From an uncultured Clostridia bacterium (lineage in GTDB: Bacteria > Bacillota > Clostridia > Oscillospirales > Ruminococcaceae), in the NCBI GenBank assembly GCA_947627875.1, contig CANQXS010000008.1:82680-120863 (forward strand): 38,184 nt of DNA. Reading direction: 5' to 3'. The position numbers and the translations under genes were made by a program. Under the pieces are notes generated by a model. It was not told where the DNA came from, did not search any database, and was given only the letters and a program-made list of their open reading frames with translations. Each line of letters starts with the position of its first letter. The first letter of the stretch is position 1. Shown here piece by piece: positions 21,693 to 31,496 of the stretch.

Positions 21693-22400
21693 TTACCTCC
21701 CAATATTTGATTTGCCTTTTTCAAGCGCTTCATTAACCTTTATAATTGAACCGCCAATATCATTCCTTTTAATACATGTCGTGCCGCCAACATATAAATT
21801 TACACCGTATTGTGGGAAATCCTCCATGTTTTTTAATGAAATCCTGCCGTCTACCTCAACAAGGCAATTTGGATTGCACCTGCTTATCAATTTCTGAAGA
21901 TCCATAATTTTTCTTGCAGCATAAGATACTTGGGACTCGCCTGCGCTTGAAGCATATCCGGGATTTATAAGCATTAATAGAACACAATCGCATTTCTCAA
22001 TGATGTATTCCAACGAACTTATCGGAGTGGAAGGCTTTATTGCTACTCCTGCTCGAATACCGGCGTTGTGAATTTTGTTTATAAGACCGTCAACGTGGTC
22101 GGTCGTTTCCATATGAAAAGCAATCTGTTCTACGCCGCAGGCAATCAATTCATCCACAAAATATTCCGGGTCTTTTGCCATTACATGACATTCAAATGCC
22201 AGTTTTGTTTTTGGTTTCAGCTGTTTGACAAGTTCAAACCCCAACGGCATACTCGGGCTGAAATGACCGTCAAGAATATCTATATGCAATAAATTCACAC
22301 CTGCAGCTTCTAATTCTTTTACTTGATTCAAGACATCTGTCATATCGAGACAGATAAGAGACGGTGAGACCTGAAAAACATCTTTTGAAAATATGCTCAT
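21693..22400 (-). CDS. Ribulose-phosphate 3-epimerase family protein
   Basis: 235-aa TIM barrel. The metal and catalytic residues of the family are visible: His39 and Asp41 in LLHIDILDGHFSP, His72 in ECHVM, and Asp184 in VEVDGRI, with the same spacing as in RPE. The phosphate loop differs from housekeeping RPE: INPGYASSAGESQV replaces the usual PGFGGQ. This suggests a specialised substrate such as another ketopentose or ketohexose phosphate. GGAGG lies 7 nt upstream of the start. It sits between the nucleotidyltransferase-kinase fusion and the SIS isomerase, so its product probably feeds the same pathway. Confidence 0.87.
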   Translation of the reverse strand: MSIFSKDVFQVSPSLICLDMTDVLNQVKELEAAGVNLLHIDILDGHFSPSMPLGFELVKQLKPKTKLAFECHVMAKDPEYFVDELIACGVEQIAFHMETTDHVDGLINKIHNAGIRAGVAIKPSTPISSLEYIIEKCDCVLLMLINPGYASSAGESQVSYAARKIMDLQKLISRCNPNCLVEVDGRISLKNMEDFPQYGVNLYVGGTTCIKRNDIGGSIIKVNEALEKGKSNIGR

Positions 22401-22402
22401 AA

Positions 22403-23974
22403 CTAATCCTCCAAACTATCCGATAGCATTTCCTTGCCCAGTGCCATTAAAACAAGAGAATATGGGTAATGATGAAGACCCGCTATATTAAGATAAATCA
22501 ATGCACACATCAGTTTTACCTTTGCCACATCGTAGCCATTTTTAGCAAGCCAAGAATAATAATAGTTTTCACAATTAACAAGAATTTGTTTTCTGTTGAA
22601 ATCATACCTGATTTCATTTTGATCCCACGAAATCCTGTATTCCTCTTTTGCAACTAATTCATGGCACATGATAAGTCCATGAAGCATTTTGCCCAAGTCA
22701 TAGTAAATATCTCCTGTTGATAATGAATTACCGAAGTTTTGCCTCCAATCCAAGAATTCAAAATCCCCTTTATCAGCATTATATAGAATATTCTCAAAAT
22801 GAAAATCTCCATGAAATTGTCCCGGTAGACCTTTTGCTACATAATCCCAATCAACCTGACGGAGCATATCTTCAACAGACGGATACCATTTGTTATTGAT
22901 AACCGTTGCTTCATCTTTTTTCTGAAATCTTTCAAAGAATAGCTTTACTCTTTCAAAAGTTTTATCCTTATAAAATTTCATACAGCTATTGTAAAACAAC
23001 TGCCTTTCTTCTGCAGAGAGTTCATTTACCTTCCAAAATCTTTTAGAGGTATTGAGCAGCTGCTTGAATATAGGCAAGGAAACACAGCTTGACATTACAT
23101 CTCCCTGGACGTATTCATATGCGTACATATGATCGGTAGCCCCTATGATTGGAGGGACAAAACCCTCAAGCATCTTTGCTCGTTCTACTCGATCCCTTAT
23201 AAACGCTTTGCTGTCAGAAAATTTTATTACCTTGTCATCCATAAACCAAATGGCTTCATTTTCTTTTTCAAGGATATTCGGCCCGCCCTCATTATGAAAC
23301 CTGCGTCTTGTTGCTTGAAGCTCTATGGTGACGCCAGTGTCAAACCAAGTAAATTTACATGCTTTTACAGCCGACATTTTTATAAGGTTTCTTAATCCTG
23401 CCGATTCACCTTGCAATATCATGCTTGGATCCGACTCCATTCCCTTCCAAAACAGATCATAATCATATATACCCGCCAATCCGATATACGGCTTAGGATT
23501 AGAAGTGAGGTTTTCGCCTTTTTCATTGATTGAGATCACATTATCGTCGCTGTCAACAGATACCGTTCTGTATTGCTCTTTGCTGTCTCTTTCATCCCAA
23601 CCCATCCAGTTGTGATCCAACTCGGGGATGCTTTCTATAACAAGAGTATCGCAAGAGCAAAACACAAAAGGCTTTTGAAGATATTCTTTGCAGCAGCTGA
23701 TTGTATATCCAAGTCCCGAGCCCTCTCCCTCATACGGAAAGACATCAACTATTTTTATATTCTTATCCGCGCATGCCAGAGAAATAAACTCTTTTACAAT
23801 ATCACCCTTATAACCGACCGCAATTACATACTCCGTATCTGACGGGAACATGTCCATGATTCTTGTCAGCGTAGGTTTGTTTTCGATGCTGACCAATGAT
23901 TTGTTTAAATATTTTGTTAGTCCTCCCAGCCTTGATCCGGTGCCGGCTGTTGGTATAAACACAGTGTATGCCAT
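22403..23974 (-). CDS. Fusion of sugar-type nucleotidyltransferase and APH/choline-kinase-like phosphotransferase
   Basis: 523 aa. Residues 1 to about 235 are a nucleotidyltransferase with FIPTAGTGSRLGGLTKYLNK at the N-terminus and a catalytic CSCDTL. Residues about 245-523 are a kinase of the aminoglycoside/choline kinase fold: HGDFHFEN at 388-395 (catalytic Asp390, Asn395) and the metal Asp409 in FLDWR. A kinase joined to a nucleotidyltransferase would phosphorylate a free sugar or polyol and then make its NDP derivative. LicA/LicC is a distant analogy. The frame extends 9 codons further upstream, but AGGAGG before the ATG at 23974 (MAYTVFIP) decides the start. Its KdsC-like neighbour ends 14 bp away. 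Confidence 0.87.
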   Translation of the reverse strand: MAYTVFIPTAGTGSRLGGLTKYLNKSLVSIENKPTLTRIMDMFPSDTEYVIAVGYKGDIVKEFISLACADKNIKIVDVFPYEGEGSGLGYTISCCKEYLQKPFVFCSCDTLVIESIPELDHNWMGWDERDSKEQYRTVSVDSDDNVISINEKGENLTSNPKPYIGLAGIYDYDLFWKGMESDPSMILQGESAGLRNLIKMSAVKACKFTWFDTGVTIELQATRRRFHNEGGPNILEKENEAIWFMDDKVIKFSDSKAFIRDRVERAKMLEGFVPPIIGATDHMYAYEYVQGDVMSSCVSLPIFKQLLNTSKRFWKVNELSAEERQLFYNSCMKFYKDKTFERVKLFFERFQKKDEATVINNKWYPSVEDMLRQVDWDYVAKGLPGQFHGDFHFENILYNADKGDFEFLDWRQNFGNSLSTGDIYYDLGKMLHGLIMCHELVAKEEYRISWDQNEIRYDFNRKQILVNCENYYYSWLAKNGYDVAKVKLMCALIYLNIAGLHHYPYSLVLMALGKEMLSDSLED

Positions 23975-23988
23975 TTTATTTTCCTCCT

Positions 23989-24507
23989 TTATACAGTCCA
24001 ATCTCTACTGAAATTTATATTTTCTTCCGGAAGTTTCATCGGATCGTATTTGACAAAAAACTCTTCAAGAATATGAAGGCATGCCTCAGATACGGCTCTG
24101 TCACCGCCGCTTCGCGACGTTATGTATGAAGCGTATTTCTTGGCATTTTCGTCTGCGTTCCCGGTCGCTATTGAATATCCAACCTCACGCATTACATAAT
24201 GATCAAATATGCCGTCTCCCATATATATGACCTCTTTAGGCTCATATCGCTCTTTTATCCAATCAATGCGCTTAATTGTGCTTACAAGCTCAAGCTTAAA
24301 ATGCATATCTTCTATACGTTTATTACTTATTTCAAAGCCTCGCTTGTCTCCTGTAACAAAAACAATATCAAGGTATGGTCTAAGCAATGACAAAGCGTCA
24401 TTGTCGTCTGCACCGAATTTCTTCATTACCTTTCCATCGACGGTATAATAAAACGAACCGTCGGTTAAAACACCGTCAACATCCATAATAAAACACTTTG
24501 GCGTCAT
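23989..24507 (-). CDS. HAD-superfamily phosphatase, KdsC-like
   Basis: 172 aa, the size of KDO-8-phosphate phosphatases (C0 HAD with no cap). FIMDVDGVLTDG carries the nucleophile Asp9 and acid Asp11. VFVTGDKRGFEISNKRIEDM is motif II, and VIYMGDGIFDHYVMREVGYS with ITSRSGGDRAVSEACLHIL matches the KdsC C-terminal half. It should dephosphorylate a sugar phosphate. No KDO synthase (KdsA) or CMP-KDO synthetase is present and the host is Gram-positive, so KDO is unlikely. AAGGAGG lies 7 nt upstream. First gene of the terminal four-gene set. The 158 bp before it hold no gene. Confidence 0.88.
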   Translation of the reverse strand: MTPKCFIMDVDGVLTDGSFYYTVDGKVMKKFGADDNDALSLLRPYLDIVFVTGDKRGFEISNKRIEDMHFKLELVSTIKRIDWIKERYEPKEVIYMGDGIFDHYVMREVGYSIATGNADENAKKYASYITSRSGGDRAVSEACLHILEEFFVKYDPMKLPEENINFSRDWTV

Positions 24508-24665
24508 GTTGCTCCTCCTTGTTATTTTTCTTCTGCAATTATTGTTTTCAATTTTTGATAAACATAGAAAAATACTCTTATATTATAAACAAAGCCTCCT
24601 TTGGTAACAGCGCATACAAATTACGCGCAGGTAAATACTCATCTCAAGCATCCGATTATTTTAAA

Positions 24666-25877
24666 TTATATCTGCTCCTCCTTGTTTTTACTTATCAGCG
24701 CTAATGATTTCAAATCATTAATAAAGTTTTTGGCAACCTCCTCCTGATTAAAATGCTCCCGCACAAAGCTTTCCCCCGTTTTGGCGATAGCTTTTACTTC
24801 TTCTGTATGATTCATACAATAGTGGATCGTATCAATCAATCCGTTCATAGTGCCGTCATAAGAGATATAATGAACGCCGGGAATAAGACCTAAATCACGA
24901 TAATACTGTGCATCTATACCAATATATGCCGTTCCGCAAGCCATTCCTTCGACAAATCCGATTCCGGGCATTCCGACGAGCTCTTCCGGGCAAGCAAAAT
25001 AAAGGTATTCATTAAACTTTTCAACCATATCAAACGATTCGTATTTTCTCTGCGTCCATATTGAATGTTTGTTTTTCCAGCTCTTATATTTTTTTACAAT
25101 AGCCGAATCCGTGGGATTTATTGCAATCTTGTCCTCAAAAATATATGAAATGTAAGAATCCATTTCCTCAGGATATTTATCGGCATTTTCAAATATTTCC
25201 TTTCTCATTATTTGAATCCACTCGGTTTTAAACATTTCGCGATAAAGCTTATAGCCTTTATTGCCTTTGCAGGTAGACAGAGTTCCAACCGCAAACAGCT
25301 TGTTTTTTCTGCTCAGATTCTTGTTGCAAAATCTCTCGGCAAATGTATAAGGACATGTAATCATCTTAATGTTATCGTGCTTTATATATCTGTTTACAAA
25401 ATCGTTATTGTCAAGATTTATTTCTGAAACAAAAGCCTCCACTCCCCACTTTGTTAAATCCATCGATTCGTTTATGGCAACAAAATGGTTGGACATTAAA
25501 ACTTTATGACCGGGAAGCTCGGCAATAATATTTCGTGTCAATTCGTCAAAAAAGTATCCTATTACAATATCATCAGACTTTATTTCCTCCGTTTTGCCGA
25601 TAATATTTATATTTGTACTTGGAAAATTTTTCTTCAAGACGTATTTTGCCTCATATTTAGCGATTGTTTTTTTCCCAAACACTTTAGAAAGATATTTTGC
25701 TCCTCTAATTTCATATCCCCTTCCCGTAACATAGTTGCAAATCGGGATTCCTTCTTTAAGCGCATAGTCAATAAGAAATCTATGCTTTGCTTTTACAATT
25801 TTGTCATCTACTTTGAGCATAGAGTATGTTCTTACAAGAAAATTAATCCTATGCATATCTACTATTACTATTCTCAT
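24666..25877 (-). CDS. Glycosyltransferase, GT-B fold
   Basis: 403 aa and divergent. The C-terminal half has the GT4-like donor-binding layout at 297-322: PEELVGMPGIGFVEGMACGT, then AYIGID. A preceding FAVGTLSTCKGNKGYKLYRE (about 195-214) sits where GT4 enzymes begin the second Rossmann domain. The N-terminal half (MRIVIVDMHRINFLVRTYSM) is poorly conserved. There are no membrane segments, so it is cytoplasmic or peripheral. It probably adds one sugar of the repeat unit. AGGAG lies 8 nt upstream, within the end of the wzx gene (5-bp gap). Confidence 0.78.
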   Translation of the reverse strand: MRIVIVDMHRINFLVRTYSMLKVDDKIVKAKHRFLIDYALKEGIPICNYVTGRGYEIRGAKYLSKVFGKKTIAKYEAKYVLKKNFPSTNINIIGKTEEIKSDDIVIGYFFDELTRNIIAELPGHKVLMSNHFVAINESMDLTKWGVEAFVSEINLDNNDFVNRYIKHDNIKMITCPYTFAERFCNKNLSRKNKLFAVGTLSTCKGNKGYKLYREMFKTEWIQIMRKEIFENADKYPEEMDSYISYIFEDKIAINPTDSAIVKKYKSWKNKHSIWTQRKYESFDMVEKFNEYLYFACPEELVGMPGIGFVEGMACGTAYIGIDAQYYRDLGLIPGVHYISYDGTMNGLIDTIHYCMNHTEEVKAIAKTGESFVREHFNQEEVAKNFINDLKSLALISKNKEEQI

Positions 25878-25882
25878 TTACT

Positions 25883-27346
25883 TCACTCCTCACGTTTATT
25901 GATTGCTTTTATCTTTGCTCTGATATTATTGAGCATTTGCATAATAAATCTGTTTTTTTGCGCAATAAGCAACGCAAAATACACACATCCCCCGATAGCA
26001 GCAGAACACAAAAGTCTGAGCAATTCATTTTTAACAATCGCTTTTACGCAAATGATTACAAAAAGCAATCCTAAGCATGCCACAGATGACTGAGCTAATG
26101 AAACAAAAGACTTAGCTGAAAAAGCATCTTTCTTAATGAACGGAATTGAAATTATCGTTATTAAAATTTGTGACGCCAATGTTGTACACGCTGCCGCTTC
26201 AATACCAAATAGCGGAATGAAAATAATGTTTGATACCAAATTTACCACTGATGCTGTTACACAGATCAGTAAACAAATTTTATCCTTCCCGGATGCGAGT
26301 AAATTAGCATTAAAAGTACAGTTACTTGCTGAACCGGCTATCAATGTAACAGATAATATTTTTAAGCATCCCTCCGCGTCCAAATAACCGCTTCCTCCGG
26401 CTAAGATTATAATCTCTTGACTCAGAGTAAACATACCAATAACGCATGGCAAACATACTATAACGGAAAAATCCAAAAAATAGTTCAAGATGCGTTTATA
26501 ATCCTCCGAATGGTTTTGCGCAAAGGCAATACTCAGCTGAGGAAGTGTTACTACAAAAATCGAACACGCTATTTGATTTATCACATTATAAATCTTGATT
26601 GCAGCAGAATATAACCCGACCTGATAATCCCCTAAAGTCAACCCAATAATTGTGGTGTCGCACATCGTAAATATCTGCTGTGCCAAAAGCATCGCAAAAA
26701 GCCCTAAGATAGGCGGCAGATGTTTTTTAAAATTACATTTTAAAGTAAATTTGGTTTTACAGTATTTTCTGCGATAAACCATATTCATAATGTTGCCGCC
26801 GCTTGATGATAAAACAGTTATTACAGCATAGTTGATATAATCATTTGGCTCACGCACAAAGATAAACATCAAGATTACGGATAGCACTTGGAAAGCTACG
26901 GTTCTTATTGTGATATATTTGAAATCCTCCATAGCCGTATTGAGCCAGTCCGCTCCCAAAGTCGCAAATAAAACCGACATGCTTTGTATCATAATCAGCA
27001 ATCTGTAATCGCGGAGCTTTCCGTATAGCAAAAGGAGTACAGCCAATACGAGATATGCAATAACGGTTGTAAACAAATTAATTGATAATATCTCGCCGGA
27101 TAGCTTTCCGAGCTCTTCCCTATCGTTTTTAACCTTTGAGCATTCTCTTATCGCATAGGTCGTAACGCCGAGAGTAGCGAGCAAAGATATATAGCCTACT
27201 ATTGAATTTCCAAAGTTTATCTTGCCTATATTATCCGGCTGCAAAACTCTTGAGATATACGGGAAGGTAATAATAGGAAACAGAATTGTAGAAGCAGTTT
27301 TAATTATGTTATAAACAGTATTTTTCTTGATGCTTGCGCTGCCCAT
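25883..27346 (-). CDS. wzx: Wzx-type polysaccharide flippase
   Basis: 487 aa of the MATE/polysaccharide transporter superfamily with about 12-14 hydrophobic segments. The N-terminus KNTVYNIIKTASTILFPIIT then FPYISRVLQPDNIGKINFGN is a characteristic polysaccharide-synthesis (PST) signature. Expected to flip undecaprenyl-PP-linked repeat units across the membrane. Start ATG with GGAGAG 6 nt upstream, inside the end of rmlD. The base after its start codon belongs to the rmlD stop codon. Codon and base use is AT-richer than that of the adjacent rml genes. Confidence 0.93.
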   Translation of the reverse strand: MGSASIKKNTVYNIIKTASTILFPIITFPYISRVLQPDNIGKINFGNSIVGYISLLATLGVTTYAIRECSKVKNDREELGKLSGEILSINLFTTVIAYLVLAVLLLLYGKLRDYRLLIMIQSMSVLFATLGADWLNTAMEDFKYITIRTVAFQVLSVILMFIFVREPNDYINYAVITVLSSSGGNIMNMVYRRKYCKTKFTLKCNFKKHLPPILGLFAMLLAQQIFTMCDTTIIGLTLGDYQVGLYSAAIKIYNVINQIACSIFVVTLPQLSIAFAQNHSEDYKRILNYFLDFSVIVCLPCVIGMFTLSQEIIILAGGSGYLDAEGCLKILSVTLIAGSASNCTFNANLLASGKDKICLLICVTASVVNLVSNIIFIPLFGIEAAACTTLASQILITIISIPFIKKDAFSAKSFVSLAQSSVACLGLLFVIICVKAIVKNELLRLLCSAAIGGCVYFALLIAQKNRFIMQMLNNIRAKIKAINKREE

Positions 27347-28231
27347 TTAAATCTCTCCAATAAAAACTTGAAGTGTTTTTCTCCAATCAGGCATTTGATG
27401 TTTTATGTTTTTATGTATCTTTTCCTTGCTCATCCTGCTGTTTTTCGGTCTCCTCGCCTTGCTAATTCCGTATTCCTCAGTCGTTACGGGAATGACCTTC
27501 GTATCCTTCCCCGCAACGCGGAAAATCTCTTCGGCAAAATCAGCCCAGCTTATATATCCGCCCTCGTTCGTTCCGTGGTAAACGCCGTATTTATCCGTCT
27601 CGCACATATCCACAAGCAGCCTCGCAAGGTCGGGAGTATAGGTTGGCGTGCCGATCTGGTCGTTCACAACGCGCACTTCCTTATGCGTCTCGGCAAGCCT
27701 CAGCATTGTCTTGACGAAATTGTTTCCGTGGCTGCCGAAAACCCAACTCGTCCTTACTATGTAATACTTTTCAAGCGCCTTTTTGACCGCAAACTCACCC
27801 TCAAGCTTCGTTTCACCATAGTAGTTGAGAGGTGCAAAGTCCTCACAGTCGGGCTCCCACGGCTCTGTTCCCTCGCCGCTGAAAACATAGTCGGTCGAGA
27901 TATAGATCATCTTGCAATCTGCTTCTTTACACGCTTCCGCGATATACTTCGTTCCCAAAACGTTGATTGCATAGACCTTCGGCTTGTTTTCCTCTTCCTC
28001 GGCAGCGTCGACAGCAGTCCACGCGGCGCAGTGAACAACCGCGTCGGGCTTTGTTTTTGTAATGACACCGTGAACCGCCTTTTCGTCAGTAATATCAAGC
28101 TTTATGTATTCGCAGTCCTGTTCAAAGCTGTCCGAAATGTCGGTCGCAATCGGCTCATAGTTGCGCTTTTTAAGCTCTAAAATCATGTCCCAGCCGAGCT
28201 GACCGTTAGCGCCTGTAACTAATACTTTCAT
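27347..28231 (-). CDS. rmlD: dTDP-4-dehydrorhamnose reductase
   Basis: Last step of dTDP-L-rhamnose synthesis, NAD(P)H-dependent. It is 294 aa from the chosen start. MKVLVTGANGQLGWDM is the nucleotide-binding start. The SDR catalytic residues are Thr/Tyr in YISTDYVFSGEG and the YGETKLEGE (YxxxK) motif, and IVRTSWVFGSHGNNFVKTML is an RmlD hallmark. A longer frame begins at 28249. I use 28231 because AGGTGAG precedes it and family members start MKxLVTG. It begins 4 bp after rmlB. GC content is clearly higher than in flanking wzx and glycosyltransferase genes. Confidence 0.96.
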   Translation of the reverse strand: MKVLVTGANGQLGWDMILELKKRNYEPIATDISDSFEQDCEYIKLDITDEKAVHGVITKTKPDAVVHCAAWTAVDAAEEEENKPKVYAINVLGTKYIAEACKEADCKMIYISTDYVFSGEGTEPWEPDCEDFAPLNYYGETKLEGEFAVKKALEKYYIVRTSWVFGSHGNNFVKTMLRLAETHKEVRVVNDQIGTPTYTPDLARLLVDMCETDKYGVYHGTNEGGYISWADFAEEIFRVAGKDTKVIPVTTEEYGISKARRPKNSRMSKEKIHKNIKHQMPDWRKTLQVFIGEI

Positions 28232-28235
28232 CTTC

Positions 28236-29255
28236 TCACCTGTTGCCATACATCTTTTCGTAATAGTTTTGATACTCTCCGCTTATGATAGTTTCCCACC
28301 ACTCTCTGTTGTCGAGGTACCATTTAATTGTCTTCTTAATTCCGTCCTCAAACTTAGTTTCGGGGAGCCAGCCGAGCTCGGTATGGATCTTAGTCGGGTC
28401 AATCGCATACCGCATATCGTGACCCTTGCGGTCGGTGACGTATGTGATGAGGCTTTCGGGCCTGCCGAGCTCTTTGCAAATCAGCTTGACGATGTCTATG
28501 TTTTTCATCTCGTTATGCCCGCCGACGTTGTATACTTCGCCTTCTCTGCCCTTGTGAATAATCAGATCAATCGCCTTACAGTGATCCTCTACATAGAGCC
28601 AGTCGCGGACGTTTTCGCCCTTGCCATAGACAGGTAAGGGTTTATCGTTCAGGCAGTTGGCGATCATCAGCGGGATAAGCTTTTCGGGGAAATGGTACGG
28701 CCCGTAGTTGTTCGAGCAGCGGCTGATTGTGACAGGCAGTCCGAAAGTTCTGTGGTATGCCAGAACGAGCAAGTCGGCACTTGCTTTTGAAGCACTGTAA
28801 GGACTTGATGTATGTATAGGGGTTTCCTCTGTAAAGAACAAATCTGGTCTGTCAAGAGGAAGGTCGCCGTATACCTCATCGGTGCTGACTTGATGATAGC
28901 GCGTGATACCGTACTTGCGGCAGGCGTCCATCATTACCTGCGTGCCGAGGATATTTGTCTGCAAGAAGACCTCGGGATTCTCTATGCTGCGGTCAACATG
29001 AGATTCAGCCGCGAAATTCACGACGATGTCAGGGTGTTCCTCCTCGAAGAGAGCATAAACGCCTTTTCTGTCGCAGATATCTAACTTCACGAACCTGAAA
29101 TTCGGATTTTTCATCACAGGTTCAAGCGTGGAGAGATTGCCCGCATATGTAAGTTTGTCTAAGCAGATGATGCGGTAGTCGGGGTATTTTTTGAGCATAT
29201 GGAAAATGAAATTTGAGCCTATGAATCCCGCGCCGCCGGTTACTATAATTGTCAT
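28236..29255 (-). CDS. rmlB: dTDP-glucose 4,6-dehydratase
   Basis: Second step of dTDP-rhamnose synthesis. It is 339 aa. The NAD-binding motif is TGGAGFIGSNF, with catalytic STDEVYGDL and YSASKASADLLV (Tyr/Lys). SRCSNNYGPYHFPEKLIPL and NVRDWLYVEDH are also RmlB signatures. GAGGTG lies 5 nt upstream of the start. It is 2 bp after rmlC. Part of an unbroken rmlA-C-B-D block. Confidence 0.98.
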   Translation of the reverse strand: MTIIVTGGAGFIGSNFIFHMLKKYPDYRIICLDKLTYAGNLSTLEPVMKNPNFRFVKLDICDRKGVYALFEEEHPDIVVNFAAESHVDRSIENPEVFLQTNILGTQVMMDACRKYGITRYHQVSTDEVYGDLPLDRPDLFFTEETPIHTSSPYSASKASADLLVLAYHRTFGLPVTISRCSNNYGPYHFPEKLIPLMIANCLNDKPLPVYGKGENVRDWLYVEDHCKAIDLIIHKGREGEVYNVGGHNEMKNIDIVKLICKELGRPESLITYVTDRKGHDMRYAIDPTKIHTELGWLPETKFEDGIKKTIKWYLDNREWWETIISGEYQNYYEKMYGNR

Positions 29256-29257
29256 AA

Positions 29258-29815
29258 TTACACCTCAAAAGTTATTTTTGATTCGCTGAGCTTCGGGTGG
29301 TTTTTGTCCTTCTCGCTCAGGATTATTTCGCCCGCATCGGGCCATTCTATGCCGATTTCGGGGTCGTTCCACATGATTCCGCCTTCGTCCTCGGGGTGAT
29401 AAAACTCGTCGCACTTATACGCAAACTCCGCAGTCTCGGACATCACGACAAAGCCGTGCGCAAAGCCCCTCGGCACCATAAACTGACGCTTGTTTTCCTC
29501 ACTGAGAACTACTCCTACCCACTTGCCGTAGGTCTTGCTTCCCTTTCGCAGATCTACTGCAACGTCGAATACTTCGCCTTTCAGAACGCGCACAAGTTTT
29601 GCCTGCGGATATGTTTTCTGAAAATGAAGTCCGCGAAGTACGCCCTTGCGGCTGCTCGACTGGTTATCCTGAACAAACGTATAATTCAACCCTGCCGCTT
29701 TAAAGTCGGCTTCATTATAGGTCTCCATAAAGTAGCCGCGGTTGTCGCCGAAAGCCGTCGGTTCGATTATGTAAACGCCCTCGATTTCGGTCTTGATGAA
29801 GTTGAATTTGCCCAT
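29258..29815 (-). CDS. rmlC: dTDP-4-dehydrorhamnose 3,5-epimerase
   Basis: Cupin epimerase of dTDP-rhamnose synthesis, 185 aa. FVQDNQSSSRKGVLRGLHFQ contains the catalytic-region histidine, then KLVRVLKGEVFDVAVDLRKG and FMVPRGFAHGFVVMSETAEF follow in family order. Its start overlaps the rmlA stop by one base. Confidence 0.97.
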   Translation of the reverse strand: MGKFNFIKTEIEGVYIIEPTAFGDNRGYFMETYNEADFKAAGLNYTFVQDNQSSSRKGVLRGLHFQKTYPQAKLVRVLKGEVFDVAVDLRKGSKTYGKWVGVVLSEENKRQFMVPRGFAHGFVVMSETAEFAYKCDEFYHPEDEGGIMWNDPEIGIEWPDAGEIILSEKDKNHPKLSESKITFEV

Positions 29816-30699
29816 CAGTACACCAACTTTCCCTCGGCTACGTTTTTGAGATGCTGTCCATACGGCGATTTCCCGTACTTTTCGGCGCTTTTAAGCAACT
29901 CGTCCTTTGTTATCCAGCCGTTCTTATAGGCAATTTCCTCGGGAGCGGATATTTCAATACCTTGACGGTTTTGAATCATCTTAACGAAATCCGTTGCCTC
30001 TGCAAGACTGTCCATAGTTCCTGTGTCGAGCCAGGCAAAACCTCTGCCCAAAAGCTGAACATCTAAAAGTCCGTCGCTTAAATACATCTCGTTGAGCGTT
30101 GTTATTTCAAGCTCTCCTCTTGCCGAGGGCTTGACCTGCTTTGCTTTTTCCGTAACGCCCGCGGGATAGAAATACAAGCCCGTCACAGCATAGTTTGACT
30201 TCGGATTTTTAGGCTTTTCTTCGATACTGATTGCCTTTCCCTTTTCATCAAACGCAACCACGCCGAAGCGTTCGGGGTCAGGAACGTAGTAGCCAAAGAC
30301 GGTTGCCCTGCCCGATTCAGCGTTCACGACAGCTGCTCGCAAAGACTTGCTGAAACCGTTGCCGTAGAAGATATTGTCGCCCAAAACCATAGCGCAGGGC
30401 TCGTCCCCGATGAACTCCTCGCCCAGAATAAACGCCTGAGCAAGACCGTCGGGAGAGGGCTGGACTTTATAGCTGAAGTGCACGCCGTAGTCTGACCCGT
30501 CGCCCAAAAGACGCTCGAAGTTTGGCAGGTCTGTTGGTGTCGAAATAATGAGAATGTCCTTTATTCCTGCTAACATAAGCGTGGATAAAGGGTAGTAGAC
30601 CATGGGTTTGTCGTAAATCGGTAACAACTGCTTTGAGGTTACCATTGTCAACGGGTAGAGCCGGGTGCCACTGCCGCCGGCGAGGATTATGCCTTTCAT
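29815..30699 (-). CDS. rmlA: Glucose-1-phosphate thymidylyltransferase
   Basis: First step of dTDP-rhamnose synthesis, 294 aa. The signature [20 protein letters not shown] is at the N-terminus. [20 protein letters not shown] and [17 protein letters not shown]-type residues follow (here [18 protein letters not shown]). The C-terminal helical region includes [27 protein letters not shown] lies upstream. The start overlaps the acetyltransferase stop by 4 bp (ATGA). Confidence 0.98.
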   Translation of the reverse strand: MKGIILAGGSGTRLYPLTMVTSKQLLPIYDKPMVYYPLSTLMLAGIKDILIISTPTDLPNFERLLGDGSDYGVHFSYKVQPSPDGLAQAFILGEEFIGDEPCAMVLGDNIFYGNGFSKSLRAAVVNAESGRATVFGYYVPDPERFGVVAFDEKGKAISIEEKPKNPKSNYAVTGLYFYPAGVTEKAKQVKPSARGELEITTLNEMYLSDGLLDVQLLGRGFAWLDTGTMDSLAEATDFVKMIQNRQGIEISAPEEIAYKNGWITKDELLKSAEKYGKSPYGQHLKNVAEGKLVY

Positions 30700-31325
30700 T
30701 GTTTGCTCGTCCTTTCAATTTTTTGGGGTAGCCAAGACAAATCCGTATCTTCCGTCACCGGTTCATACAGCTTGTCTATATTTTTCTCGACCGTCTCTTT
30801 ATCCAGCTTTGAATAGTCAATTTTCATCAGCTTTTCTATTATTTCTGGCGTAAATCTGTATTTAATGACCTTTGCCGGCACCCCGCCAACAATCGCATAC
30901 GGGGGAACGTCCTTCGTAACAACTGCGCCCGCTGCAATTACGGAGCCCTGTGATATATGTACGCCGGACATTATTGTCGCACCATAGCCTATCCAGACGT
31001 CGTCATCTACAATGATATCGCCTTTTGTGACGCCCTCATATTTCCCTCTCAAAGTCTGTACAAAAAAAGGGTAGGTAGAGATATGATCTAAATAATGATC
31101 AGCGCTTAAAATAAACGCAACCTCTGGAGCTATCGAACAATAATTTCCGATGGAAAGTCTGGTTTTTTCATCATGGGTGAGCACATTTAACCCACCATAG
31201 GTTCCTTTTCCAACAGAAACTAATTGTGGAAAAAACATACATAATGGCAACGTTTGATTTTGAGGATTCCTTTTTCTCCACTTTTTTGAAAAAAACTTAA
31301 TCTTCGCTTTAGAAATCAGTCCCAT
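30696..31325 (-). CDS. CatB-related O-acetyltransferase (hexapeptide repeat)
   Basis: 209 aa, left-handed beta-helix acyltransferase of the xenobiotic-acetyltransferase/CatB group. The catalytic histidine lies in [36 protein letters not shown] then [20 protein letters not shown] and [16 protein letters not shown] are the coil and tail signatures. Probably O-acetylates a sugar of the polysaccharide. GGGGGA precedes the ATG. The 171 bp upstream hold no gene. Confidence 0.9.
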   Translation of the reverse strand: MGLISKAKIKFFSKKWRKRNPQNQTLPLCMFFPQLVSVGKGTYGGLNVLTHDEKTRLSIGNYCSIAPEVAFILSADHYLDHISTYPFFVQTLRGKYEGVTKGDIIVDDDVWIGYGATIMSGVHISQGSVIAAGAVVTKDVPPYAIVGGVPAKVIKYRFTPEIIEKLMKIDYSKLDKETVEKNIDKLYEPVTEDTDLSWLPQKIERTSKQ

Positions 31326-31496
31326 TTCTAATTCCCCCTGAGTATTAAAGCGACTAGCACGTTTCCGAAAGCTCGAGAGTAATCATCTTGACATCTTTGA
31401 TTCGTCTCAAAAATATCTACTGTATGCGTGCAGGTCAAATAGAAAACATCCTTTTCATATTTAGCTTTTGCACTCCTTAAATCATTTTATATGACG

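Noticed and set aside
23989-24507. KDO biosynthesis (kdsC)
   Set aside because: KdsA and KdsB partners are missing, and Gram-positive features argue against lipopolysaccharide KDO. Only KdsC-like phosphatase chemistry is claimed.
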